Both the position numbers and the translations under genes were made by a program. From TWA4 sp034086685 (GTDB lineage Bacteria; Bacillota; Clostridia; Lachnospirales; Lachnospiraceae), in assembly GCA_034086685.1 (NCBI GenBank), contig JAXDZY010000124.1, positions 11,814 through 75,813 of the forward strand: a DNA stretch of 64,000 bases, given 5' to 3'. Below are positions 8,880-17,295 of the stretch, piece by piece. Every line of letters begins with the position of its first letter. Positions within the stretch are counted from its first letter, which is position 1. The notes beneath the pieces are model-generated. The model did no database searches. It saw only the letters and a list, made by a program, of their open reading frames with translations, and was not told the origin of the DNA.

Positions 8880-8959
8880 TGCCCCGGGCACACTATAAAC
8901 ATTATATCTGAAAACAGCCGGAAAAACAACCTGCTCAGACATTCAGTTTGCCCGGGGCA
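8880..8959 (-). promoter_or_regulatory. xpaC-telA promoter flanked by two 11-bp palindromes
   Basis: Minus-strand TTGTTT (8929-8924) and TATAAT (8906-8901) lie 17 bp apart. Two GC-rich palindromes bracket them: TGCCCGGGGCA at 8949-8959, upstream of the -35, and TGCCCCGGGCA at 8880-8890, just after the expected start site. Their centres are 69 bp apart. They may be paired operator sites. They could also pair as one long-loop hairpin. Confidence 0.6.
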
Positions 8960-9020
8960 TGCTTAAAGGACGGACTTATGCTTACAGCCACACAGGAAAT
9001 TACCGCAAACGTTCAGATGA

Positions 9021-11588
9021 TTACCCGCAGACACCGCACAATGTTCTTCCTTTCTCCATATCATAGTACAGCATCAGACCCGAATTCTCCACCTGATACA
9101 GATGAACCATATCCGATAAATGTTTATATTGATCAGGTAATTCACATAATTTTCCGATGCCTGACAGAATTTTTTCTCTCTTCCGTGCGCTTTCCTTTCC
9201 GGTCCGGAATAAAGCAGTATAAAAGATCTCCGCTTCCACCAGATCCTGAAACATATGACTGCCAAATGATAATTCCGGTGAATAACCGGACTGATCGTCA
9301 TCCATCTCCACAATGGCACAGAACTGGGAAATTCCTGCGAATTTCACCGGAATTCCAAGCTCCGGCGAAGACGTCCCGATCCTTCCCGGTACCATCAGAA
9401 GCACATTTTTCCCTGTTCCCCGGAAGGAAGCATTGATGGCTGTGATCAGATCCGCCACCTCAGGCTTCTGCCTGTAGGGATAATCATAATACGCTTTTGC
9501 ATCCACCATGATCACCGCATCCAGTTTCTTTTTCTGAGGACGTCCCATGGAGCCTCCGGTGGTTTCAAACAGAATCTTTTCTTCAGGAATATGGGGAATA
9601 TCAATGGTATCCTCACCGGAAAATACCTGCAGAGGTCTGCACTGAAGCAGACAGATCACATATTCCTTTTTCTCATTGGAATTTACCGTAAATTCAATAT
9701 CCACCGGATAAGTATATTCTCTTTCCAGCACTGCCAGGATCTGCTCCATGTCATTTAAAAACTGCTTATCCTTTACATAGCCGTGACAGGTACCGAAACA
9801 GATCTCCCTGCGTACGCCGCGGGTATTATAATAATTCTGCTCCATTTCCCTGTCATGCTCCAGAACCAGATTATGATACCACCGGGGCGTCACTTTCATC
9901 ATTTCCTCCAGGGAGATTTCTACCACTTCCTTCTTTTCCAGATGGATCACATCCAGCTTTCTCTGAGAAAATCTGACTTTCTCATCCATGGTTGTCAGAT
10001 ACGTGTGATCCGGTTTGTCAATATGAATGATTCTGGGATAATCATTGTCCGTACGGTCCACCGCCCTGGTCCCCAGACCGTAAACCATACGAAGCATTCC
10101 CTTTTCCGGATTCAGATTCTGGCTGCAGCCATAAGTATCATAGGAATATCCCACACCGGCTGCAGAAGGGAAGAAATATTTATCATGCATGGAACCTGAT
10201 ACTCTTTGTACCAGTATGGACATCTGCTCCTCCAGTGTATCCAGCCCGCGGTTTCGCCGGTACTCCAGTGCTGAAGGATCCACCGCACTGGCATAGACGA
10301 TACGGATCGCTTCCTCCAGTTTTTCCAGACGTTCCTCCAGGGTCCCCTGATTTGCACAGAAAACCGACTCGTATTTACCTGCAAATGCATTGCCGAATCC
10401 ATCTTCCAGCATACTACTGGAACGGGCAATGATGGGTGCCTGGCCGTAATACTCCAGCATGCGGCGCAGCTGCTCTCTGATATACTCCGGAAATGCTCCA
10501 TTCATAATTCCATCAAAGAGCTGTCCCGCCAGCTCATAGTATCCGTTTTCCTCCTTCTGAGCAACATGAATATCCCACAGCTTATTATAGACAAGATATG
10601 TATAAAAAACATGACTTCCTATATAGAAAGAATCATGCGGCTCCATCCGACCGGAAAGCTGCGGCAGGCACTTGTTCACAATGTTTCGTGATAAAAGCAT
10701 ACCGCAGGACTTGCCTCCGATTTTGCCGCTTCCGATCAGACGGTCTTTAACCTGATAATAATCTTTAATCTCAAAAAATCTGCCGAACATCTCTCTGATT
10801 TTCGGATCCTTTGTCATCATCATACGGCAGAAATTGGACTTGATTTCTTCTTCCTGATCCGGCGTATACACCCGTGATTTCTGAAAATACCGTTCCCAGC
10901 TGTCCAGATTCTGATCCTCCGTACTCAGATACTGTCCGACCACAGCATAATATCTGCTCATGCTTACGGAATCTGTCAGAGTTGTAAATACCTTCTCTTT
11001 TTTATCCGCCCTGTGAGGCAGGAACATGGTGGCTGAATATCTGTTCCAGACTTTAACCGGATGCAGATAAATATTGTTTTCATCCGAATAGACATCCAGA
11101 AAGAGCTGTGTGGTTTCCTGGATCCGGGCAATTGTATCATGAGAATGATCACCACGGATTACCGGGAACATTGCCACTGTATCCAGAATAAACAGAAACG
11201 GGCAGGTTACACAGAAAAAATTGCCCATCATCAGATCCGCTGCCCAGGCCACCTGAAGTTCCGACAGGCAGTCAAACACATAAAAAGCATCTCTTCCTTC
11301 CTTTTCAATAATCCGGTGAACCCTGATGGTAAACTGTTCAAAACCTTCGCCCGGATCCAGACAATACCATTTTGCATCATCCTCTTCAACCAGCGGTTCA
11401 TGGCTGGCAAAACGAAAATAAATCAGATTTCTCCCGTCTTTCCTGGCCTGCTCCACATATGGTCCTACAAAAAAACGAAATTCTTCCATCTTTGTGACCT
11501 GAATCACCACATTGTCTCCCAACCGGATATAATCCAGCACCTTATCCATACTGGGATATCCTGATAACACCCGATCAAATGCTGCCAT
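9021..11588 (-). CDS. PEP/pyruvate-binding domain protein with N-terminal RecA/KaiC-like region
   Basis: Cytoplasmic 855-residue protein. Residues 1-190 resemble a RecA/KaiC-like fold (strands DNVVIQV, NLIYFRF and AFYVFDCLSEL) but have no intact Walker A. From about residue 285 it is a PPDK/PEP-synthase ATP-grasp domain: IGGKSCGMLLSRN, then APIIARSSSMLEDGFGNAFAG (R389-S391) and, later, LLQCRPLQ. About 180 further residues follow. The phospho-histidine and PEP-utilising TIM-barrel domains of true PPDK are missing, so it cannot be a complete dikinase. The ATG at 11588 follows a GGAGG site by 6 nt and is preferred over the 12-codon-longer start. The substrate is unknown. Confidence 0.8.
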   Translation of the reverse strand: MAAFDRVLSGYPSMDKVLDYIRLGDNVVIQVTKMEEFRFFVGPYVEQARKDGRNLIYFRFASHEPLVEEDDAKWYCLDPGEGFEQFTIRVHRIIEKEGRDAFYVFDCLSELQVAWAADLMMGNFFCVTCPFLFILDTVAMFPVIRGDHSHDTIARIQETTQLFLDVYSDENNIYLHPVKVWNRYSATMFLPHRADKKEKVFTTLTDSVSMSRYYAVVGQYLSTEDQNLDSWERYFQKSRVYTPDQEEEIKSNFCRMMMTKDPKIREMFGRFFEIKDYYQVKDRLIGSGKIGGKSCGMLLSRNIVNKCLPQLSGRMEPHDSFYIGSHVFYTYLVYNKLWDIHVAQKEENGYYELAGQLFDGIMNGAFPEYIREQLRRMLEYYGQAPIIARSSSMLEDGFGNAFAGKYESVFCANQGTLEERLEKLEEAIRIVYASAVDPSALEYRRNRGLDTLEEQMSILVQRVSGSMHDKYFFPSAAGVGYSYDTYGCSQNLNPEKGMLRMVYGLGTRAVDRTDNDYPRIIHIDKPDHTYLTTMDEKVRFSQRKLDVIHLEKKEVVEISLEEMMKVTPRWYHNLVLEHDREMEQNYYNTRGVRREICFGTCHGYVKDKQFLNDMEQILAVLEREYTYPVDIEFTVNSNEKKEYVICLLQCRPLQVFSGEDTIDIPHIPEEKILFETTGGSMGRPQKKKLDAVIMVDAKAYYDYPYRQKPEVADLITAINASFRGTGKNVLLMVPGRIGTSSPELGIPVKFAGISQFCAIVEMDDDQSGYSPELSFGSHMFQDLVEAEIFYTALFRTGKESARKREKILSGIGKLCELPDQYKHLSDMVHLYQVENSGLMLYYDMEKGRTLCGVCG

Positions 11589-11758
11589 ATAAATCCTCCA
11601 TTTCATTTCCCTGCATCCAGACATCTGCCCGGAGCCGCCCGCAAAGCCTGATTGGCTCCTGGTAAATACATCATCTGTTATTTCAGAATTTCATGAAAGT
11701 ATTGTAGCACATTTTAAAATATACAGGTATTATTTTCTGTAATTATATTAATTTAAAG

Positions 11759-11792
11759 CCTGTATTTTGTTAATTTTAACAAAAATAACAGG
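11759..11792. repeat. AT-rich inverted repeat
   Basis: CCTGTaTTTTGTTAA and TTAACAAAAAtaACAGG form an imperfect ~34-bp inverted repeat. It lies between the end of the ABC-F gene (11822) and the start of the PEP-binding gene (11588). No clean T run follows on either strand. It could be a weak terminator for the ABC-F gene or a regulator site. The rest of 11589-11821 is AT-rich and contains an extended -10-like TGCTACAAT for the downstream gene. Confidence 0.45.
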
Positions 11793-11821
11793 AAAAACCG
11801 GTTCTGAAATACTTTTAAATT

Positions 11822-13354
11822 TCACTGCAGACTTTCTGTTCCGACATCCAGTTCAAGCACTTTTGTAGCAGCCTTCCCCACAAACGTCTGATCGTGTTCC
11901 ACCAGGATCATAGTCGGACAATACCGGCAGATCACCTGCTCCAGCTGCATTCTTGAAAATACATCGATAAAATTAAGCGGCTCATCCCATATATAAAGAT
12001 TGGCCCGCTCACAGAGACTTCCGGCAAGAAGCACTTTCTTCTTCTGTCCCTCCGAATAGGTTTCCATTCTTTTTTCAAACTGAACCCGGTCGAAATCCAG
12101 CTGGCGGAGCACAGTCAGCAGCAGTGTATAATCAATTCCACAGCCTCTGGCATAATCTCTCAGGGTTCCTTCCAGAAAATCCGCACTTTGAGGAATATAG
12201 GATATGCCAAGACCACCTGCCATTTTTATTGAACCGCTGATTACAATTTCCGGAAGCTTCCTGAGAATTGCTTTCAGCAAAGTCGATTTTCCGCATCCGT
12301 TTCTTCCCCGCAGCACCAGACGCTCCCCTTCATGCAGGCTAAAAGACAGATTCTGTATGACCGGCTGCCGGCCGGCATATCCAATCGTAACTTCTTTCGC
12401 TTCCAGATACCGCTTTTTATGAAACGGCACCGGATTCATTTTAAGATCGGCAATCTGCTCAACATTTTTCATCAGGCCCTGTTTTTCTTCAATTTCTCTC
12501 TGAATTCTGTTTTCCAGATTTTTCCTTCTCTGCTGCATTCTCCTGGATTTCTCGGCCAGATAGGAACGGGTACCGATGTTGCGCTCCGGTTCCCGGGATG
12601 GATCAAAACCGATTTTTCTTCCTTCCACTTTGTCCGCCCAGCGGGCGGCCTGCCCTGCCGACTGCTCCAGACGCCCGATTTCTTTTCTGATTCGTTCATT
12701 CTGCGCCGTTTCATATGCATCCTGTCTCTGTTTATTTTCCCACCATGTACTGAAATCACTCTGATAAACTTCAATGCTGGCACGGTTGATTACCAGCAGA
12801 TGATCGATGCACGCATCCAGAAATGCTCTGTCATGAGACACAAGAATAAATCCTTTCTTCTTCTTCAGATATTTTTTTATGATCTCCCTGCTTTCCTGAT
12901 CCAGATGATTGGTCGGCTCATCCAGCAGCAGAAACGACGATTCCAGTGAAAACAGAAAAGCCAGTTCCGCTCTTGTCTGTTCCCCGCAGCTTAACGTGCC
13001 GTACGGACGGTATAACAGTTCCGTATCCATATCCAGAAGATTGAACTCCACGCAGACCCGCCATAATTCATACCCGGGATACAGGCGTGCCAGGCAGTCC
13101 ACGGTCAGCTGTTTTTTATCCGCCTCAGAAAGAGACAGCGGAAAATACTGAAACTGCAGCCTTCCGCATTCAATACTGCCGCTGTATTCATACTGTCCCT
13201 GCAAAAGCCGGAAGAATGTTGTTTTCCCACATCCGTTTCTGCCGGTCAGCCCCAGCTTCCATTCACTGTCCAGCTGAAAATTCACATTCTCAAATACCAT
13301 ATCATAACTGCTTTCATATCCAAATGAAAGATTTTTAACTGTAATTAACGACAT
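11822..13354 (-). CDS. ABC-F ribosomal protection protein, Lsa-like
   Basis: A 510-residue soluble protein with two ABC ATPase domains and no membrane segments. Domain 1 has GRNGCGKTT, signature LSCGEQTRAELA and FLLLDEPTNHLD. A long charged interdomain linker (about 215-310, rich in Arg, Glu and Gln) contains the ribosome-reaching arm. Domain 2 has GRNGCGKST, signature YSEGQKKKVLLA and LYIWDEPLNFID. The layout fits the Lsa/Vga antibiotic-resistance subgroup, which displaces lincosamides, streptogramin A and pleuromutilins from the ribosome; the drug spectrum is inference. The ATG at 13354 follows GGAGG by 7 nt; an in-frame upstream ATG at 13483 is rejected. The attenuator leader supports drug-inducible expression. 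Confidence 0.87.
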   Translation of the reverse strand: MSLITVKNLSFGYESSYDMVFENVNFQLDSEWKLGLTGRNGCGKTTFFRLLQGQYEYSGSIECGRLQFQYFPLSLSEADKKQLTVDCLARLYPGYELWRVCVEFNLLDMDTELLYRPYGTLSCGEQTRAELAFLFSLESSFLLLDEPTNHLDQESREIIKKYLKKKKGFILVSHDRAFLDACIDHLLVINRASIEVYQSDFSTWWENKQRQDAYETAQNERIRKEIGRLEQSAGQAARWADKVEGRKIGFDPSREPERNIGTRSYLAEKSRRMQQRRKNLENRIQREIEEKQGLMKNVEQIADLKMNPVPFHKKRYLEAKEVTIGYAGRQPVIQNLSFSLHEGERLVLRGRNGCGKSTLLKAILRKLPEIVISGSIKMAGGLGISYIPQSADFLEGTLRDYARGCGIDYTLLLTVLRQLDFDRVQFEKRMETYSEGQKKKVLLAGSLCERANLYIWDEPLNFIDVFSRMQLEQVICRYCPTMILVEHDQTFVGKAATKVLELDVGTESLQ

Positions 13355-13393
13355 ACAAAAGTCCTCCGTATTCCGCCCGGAGAAAGAACCGTA

Positions 13394-13428
13394 TAAAACA
13401 AAAAGGGCGCAGACCTGCGCCTGCGCCC
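13394..13428 (-). terminator. Attenuator terminator in the ABC-F leader
   Basis: GGGCGCAG and CTGCGCCC (8 bp, GC-rich) enclose a GCGCAGGT loop and are followed on the minus strand by TTTTTGTTTT. It lies in the leader, 40 nt before the coding start and ~240 nt after the promoter. It would stop transcription by default. Confidence 0.85.
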
Positions 13429-13615
13429 GAAACACACACTGCAACGAAAAATCACGATGAAGTCGTCCGCACGCTTTCACCATGTCCTTTCATCCCATGT
13501 TCTCACCCATATGCTTGATTTAGTGAAGCAATGTTCTTTCTGCAGGCATGATAATAAAACTATCCTTCGGAAAGGACAGCCAATAATCAAATCCCGGAAA
13601 CAATAATCCGGCAAA

Positions 13616-13639
13616 CTATCTGCAGAAAGTAATAATCAT
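13616..13639 (-). CDS. Leader peptide MIITFCR (candidate)
   Basis: A seven-codon reading frame from ATG (13639-13637) to TAG (13618-13616), preceded by an AAAGGTGG site about 8 nt upstream. It lies ~30 nt into the ABC-F leader. Its codons include CTTTCTGCAG, which is exactly complementary to CTGCAGAAAG further down the leader (about 13538-13547). A ribosome stalled here by a drug would prevent that pairing. This is the standard layout of ribosome-mediated attenuation; the stalling is inference. Confidence 0.6.
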   Translation of the reverse strand: MIITFCR

Positions 13640-13669
13640 TCCAGCACCACCTTTATCAAATCTTTTTTA

Positions 13670-13698
13670 AGCATAACAAAAAGGAAACCCTCTGTCAA
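13670..13698 (-). promoter_or_regulatory. ABC-F gene promoter
   Basis: Minus-strand TTGACA (13698-13693) and TATGCT (13675-13670) with a 17-bp spacer. The resulting leader is about 310 nt and holds the uORF, the long-range pairing and the terminator. A divergent extended -10 (TGATATACT, 13730-13735) on the plus strand probably serves the next gene. Confidence 0.8.
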
Positions 13699-13773
13699 CC
13701 TGCCATTACCATTTTTCTGCAGTCTGTGATATACTTAAACTCAGTTCAATCATTTATCAGGAGGATTATCAGA

Positions 13774-15480
13774 ATGAAAAATAAATCTGATTTAAAAAAT
13801 ATGCTGACTGTCATCAACAGGAAAAGTTATCCGGCCTACAAGGATACGCGCGGAAGCTATCAGTTTGGTGATTATATTCTGAACATCGATCATGTGCAGG
13901 GAGATCCTTTTGCTTCTCCTTCCAGAGTAAGTATTCTGGTTCCCGCCGGAAAAGCCGGTTTTCCCGCTGAGCTTTATGATCTTGCTCATAAACGTATTGC
14001 TTTGCAGGATCATCTGACACGCCTTTTCCATTCTGAAATCGAAAAATACAATTTCAGGGCAAAGGGCTCCGGGAAAAGCGGTCTGATGTCCATCAGCAGG
14101 CCCGGACAGGAGATTCTTGAAAGAAGTGCCTGCAGGATCACCGATGGAAAAGGAGACGTCCTGATCCGTATGGAGATCGGTTTTCCTGCCAACGGACGTA
14201 CCATTAACTCCACTGAACTGATCCGGATTCTTTTTGATTTTCTTCCGGATTGCATCACAAAAACTCTGTATTACAAAAATCTGAATAAAAAACAGGTTAA
14301 TTCCGTTGTTCATCTGGCCGAGGATCAGGAATATATCCGCAGACAGCTGAAAGAAAAAAACCTTGTGGCATTTATAGCCAACGGCTCCATTCTCCCCAGA
14401 GAAAGCGGAATTTCTTCCCGCCCCATGAAGCAGGCTGTTCCCTTTGTTTCTCCTTCCTCCATGGAAATCAGTCTTTCTCTCCCGCATGCCGGTGTTCTGA
14501 AAGGTATGGGAATCCGCAAAGGAATTACCCTGATCGTGGGCGGCGGCTATCACGGCAAATCCACCCTTTTAAAAGCACTGGAACTGGGAGTTTACAACCA
14601 TATTGCAGGTGATGGACGTGAATATGTCATTACTGATTCCGCCGCCGTAAAAATCCGGGCAGAGGATGGACGGAGTATTCAGAAAACCGATATTTCCATG
14701 TTCATCAGTAACCTTCCCAACGGAAAAGATACCCGTTCCTTCTGCACGGAAGATGCCAGCGGAAGCACATCCCAGGCAGCCAATGTAATTGAAGCCATGG
14801 AAGCCGGCACTTCTCTGTTTTTGATTGACGAAGATACCTGTGCCACCAATTTCATGATTCGTGATGAACTGATGCAGCGGGTGGTTCATCGGGAGCAGGA
14901 ACCCATTACACCTTTTATTGAGCGGGTTCAGTCTCTTTATGCAGATCATGGCATTTCTTCTGTTATGGTTGCGGGAAGCTCCGGTTCCTATTTTCACGTG
15001 GCTGACTGTATTATCCAGATGGATCGCTATGTTCCCCGGGAAATTACTTCAACGGCAAAAGAAGAGGCATCACATTTTCCGCCGCTTGAGATTCCTGAAA
15101 CTACTGTTTCCATGCCTGTTTTTGGGCGTATTCCTGTGGCAGGAAAAGGATTTGGCACAGGTGACCGGATTAAGATGAAAACTCTTGGAAAAGATGCTTT
15201 TTCCATCAACAAAGATACAGTGGATCTGCGCTATGTGGAACAGCTTGCGGACAGTGAACAGACCACTGCCCTCTCTTTCCTTCTGAAATATGCCGGACTT
15301 CATTATTGTGACGGAAGAAAGAATCTTCAGTCTATTGTAGATGAATTGATGAAACTGATTCAGAGCAGAGGGCTGGAGGCACTGGCGGATGGTTCTTATC
15401 TGAATTCCAATCTGGCAATGCCCCGCGCCCAGGAAGTGTTTGCATGCTTTAACCGGTATCGCGGTCAGAAATGGCTGTAG
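13774..15480 (+). CDS. ABC-class P-loop ATPase (COG3044-like)
   Basis: A 568-residue soluble protein. The Walker A is GGGYHGKSTLLKALE (about residues 251-265). ASGSTSQAANVIEAMEAGTSLFLIDEDTCATNFM carries a signature-like segment and a Walker B (LFLIDED). The fold is the family called 'predicted ATPase of the ABC class', whose role is unknown. The ATG at 13774 follows AGGAGG by about 9 nt; the in-frame ATG at 13726 lies in the promoter region and is rejected. It is divergent from the ABC-F gene, sharing a ~130-bp control region, and ends in a strong terminator. Confidence 0.82.
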   Translation: MKNKSDLKNMLTVINRKSYPAYKDTRGSYQFGDYILNIDHVQGDPFASPSRVSILVPAGKAGFPAELYDLAHKRIALQDHLTRLFHSEIEKYNFRAKGSGKSGLMSISRPGQEILERSACRITDGKGDVLIRMEIGFPANGRTINSTELIRILFDFLPDCITKTLYYKNLNKKQVNSVVHLAEDQEYIRRQLKEKNLVAFIANGSILPRESGISSRPMKQAVPFVSPSSMEISLSLPHAGVLKGMGIRKGITLIVGGGYHGKSTLLKALELGVYNHIAGDGREYVITDSAAVKIRAEDGRSIQKTDISMFISNLPNGKDTRSFCTEDASGSTSQAANVIEAMEAGTSLFLIDEDTCATNFMIRDELMQRVVHREQEPITPFIERVQSLYADHGISSVMVAGSSGSYFHVADCIIQMDRYVPREITSTAKEEASHFPPLEIPETTVSMPVFGRIPVAGKGFGTGDRIKMKTLGKDAFSINKDTVDLRYVEQLADSEQTTALSFLLKYAGLHYCDGRKNLQSIVDELMKLIQSRGLEALADGSYLNSNLAMPRAQEVFACFNRYRGQKWL

Positions 15481-15484
15481 CTGT

Positions 15485-15527
15485 GGTATGCCTCGCACGA
15501 AATTTGGTGTGAGGCATGCCGTTTTTT
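15485..15527 (+). terminator. Terminator after the ABC-class ATPase gene
   Basis: GGTATGCCTCGCAC and GTGTGAGGCATGCC form a 14-bp stem with an 8-nt loop, followed by GTTTTTT. It begins 5 nt after the stop codon and reaches the stop of the convergent ABC exporter gene. Confidence 0.9.
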
Positions 15528-17295
15528 AATTGCGGAACTGACTGTAATACAGTTCTCTGTAAAAACCTCCTTTTTCCAGCAGTTCCCGGTGACTGCCCTG
15601 CTCGATGATATGTCCGTCCTTCATAACGAGAATCACATCAGCATTCTGGATGGTCGAAAGGCGGTGCGCCACAATAAAGCTTGTGCGTCCCTTCATCATC
15701 TGTGCAAAGGTTTCCTGAATTTTCAGTTCCGTACGAGTATCAATGGAAGAAGTTGCTTCATCCAGAATCAGCATGGGAGGCAGACAAAGCATCACCCGGG
15801 CAATGCAGAGCAGCTGCTTCTGTCCCTGGGACAGCATGCCTCCATCCTCCGATATGACCGTATCATACCCCTGAGGCAGGCGACGGATGAAGGAATGTGC
15901 ATGGGAAGCTTTTGCTGCCGCAATAATTTCTTCCTCTGTGGCTTCCGGCCTGCCCATTGTAATGTTATCACGGATAGTTCCCGCTTTCAGCCAGGTCTCC
16001 TGCAGCACCATACCATAACTGGTTCTCAGGCTTTTTCTGGTATAATCCCGGATATCTGTCCCGTCCACACGAATACCTCCCTGATCCACATCATAAAACC
16101 GCATCAGCAGATTGATAATTGTTGTTTTTCCGCAGCCGGTGGGACCCACCAGCGCTACGCGCTGCCCCGGCCTGACCGACAGATTCAGATTTTCAATCAG
16201 GGATTTATCCGGCACATAGGAAAATGCCACATGATCCAGCTCCACACTGCCCTCTGCATGATTCAGAACTTTTACATTTTCCGGCTCCGGTACCTGAGGT
16301 TCTTCCTCAATCAGACTGAAGATACGGGCAGCGCAGGCCAGCGCATTCTGAAGTTCCGTAATGACTCCTGAGATTTCATTAAACGGCTTTGTATACTGAT
16401 TCGCATAGCTCAAAAAGCTGGAAAGATTACCCACCGTCATTCCTCCGTTCAATACCGTAAGAGCGCCGGCCAGCGCAACTGCCGCATAAACCACATTGTT
16501 GACAAAACGGGTAGCTGGATTGGTCAGAGAGGAAAAGAATGTGGCTTTCAGGGAACATGCTTCCAGTCTGTCATTAATTTCATCAAAACGCTCCAGAGCA
16601 CGATCGCCGTATCCGAATGCCTGTACCACCTTTTCATTGCCGATCATTTCATCAATCAGAGCAGTCTGCTCACCTCTGGTCACAGATTGCTGCCGGAACA
16701 TGGAATAGGTATTTTTAGCAACAAAATTGGCGATCACAAAAGACAGCGGAGTCAGCAGTACCACAATAAAAGTAATCTGCACATGTATGGTCAGCATAAA
16801 TACCAGCGTACCTCCGATGGTTACCACCCCGGTAAAAAACTGTGTAAAGCCCATGAGAAGTCCGTCTGCAAACTGATCAACATCCGCAATGACCTGGCTG
16901 ACAATCTCACCGTAGGCATGAGCGTCCAGATATCTCAAAGGCAGGATCTGAATCTTCTGAAACGCTTCCTGACGGATATCGTGAACCACATGATATGTGA
17001 TGTGATTGTTCATAATATTCATGACCCACTGGCAGATACCCGTCACAGCCACTGCGATTCCCACTTTCAGCAGAATCCTGCTTATGGCAGAAAAATCCAC
17101 TTTTCCAGCCTTAACAATATGATCGATTGCCTGTCCGATCAGAATCGGCACATATAAAGTCAGAACAACCGTCACAACTGCAAGAATCAGCGATACAGCA
17201 AGAAATCCCCAGTAACGCCGGATGTAATGCAGAACCTTCCCAACTGTACTTTTCCGGCTTTTTTCCGATGTCTTTTTCTTTTCAGCTGCTGCCAT
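15526..17295 (-). CDS. ABC exporter subunit with catalytic NBD (BmrD-like)
   Basis: Type IV ABC exporter half-transporter of 589 residues. Six membrane helices span about residues 40-320. The ATPase domain has GPTGCGKTTIINLL (Walker A), signature LSQGQKQLLCIAR, LILDEATSSID with the catalytic Glu, and H-loop VAHRLSTI. The partner gene ends where this one starts (TAATG overlap). The pair looks like BmrC/BmrD or TM287/288 heterodimers, in which this subunit carries the hydrolytic Glu and the partner the degenerate site. Here even the signature is non-canonical (Q for the second G), matching that asymmetry. The substrate is unknown; drug export is inferred. Confidence 0.9.
   Translation of the reverse strand: MAAAEKKKTSEKSRKSTVGKVLHYIRRYWGFLAVSLILAVVTVVLTLYVPILIGQAIDHIVKAGKVDFSAISRILLKVGIAVAVTGICQWVMNIMNNHITYHVVHDIRQEAFQKIQILPLRYLDAHAYGEIVSQVIADVDQFADGLLMGFTQFFTGVVTIGGTLVFMLTIHVQITFIVVLLTPLSFVIANFVAKNTYSMFRQQSVTRGEQTALIDEMIGNEKVVQAFGYGDRALERFDEINDRLEACSLKATFFSSLTNPATRFVNNVVYAAVALAGALTVLNGGMTVGNLSSFLSYANQYTKPFNEISGVITELQNALACAARIFSLIEEEPQVPEPENVKVLNHAEGSVELDHVAFSYVPDKSLIENLNLSVRPGQRVALVGPTGCGKTTIINLLMRFYDVDQGGIRVDGTDIRDYTRKSLRTSYGMVLQETWLKAGTIRDNITMGRPEATEEEIIAAAKASHAHSFIRRLPQGYDTVISEDGGMLSQGQKQLLCIARVMLCLPPMLILDEATSSIDTRTELKIQETFAQMMKGRTSFIVAHRLSTIQNADVILVMKDGHIIEQGSHRELLEKGGFYRELYYSQFRN

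Noticed and set aside
8948..9436. 162-codon plus-strand frame at the end of the PEP-binding gene
   Set aside because: Antisense to a conserved coding region, no domain, overlaps a palindrome site.
13355..13483. In-frame 43-codon extension of the ABC-F protein
   Set aside because: It would be translated through the attenuator terminator, has a poor ribosome site, and does not match the family N-terminus.
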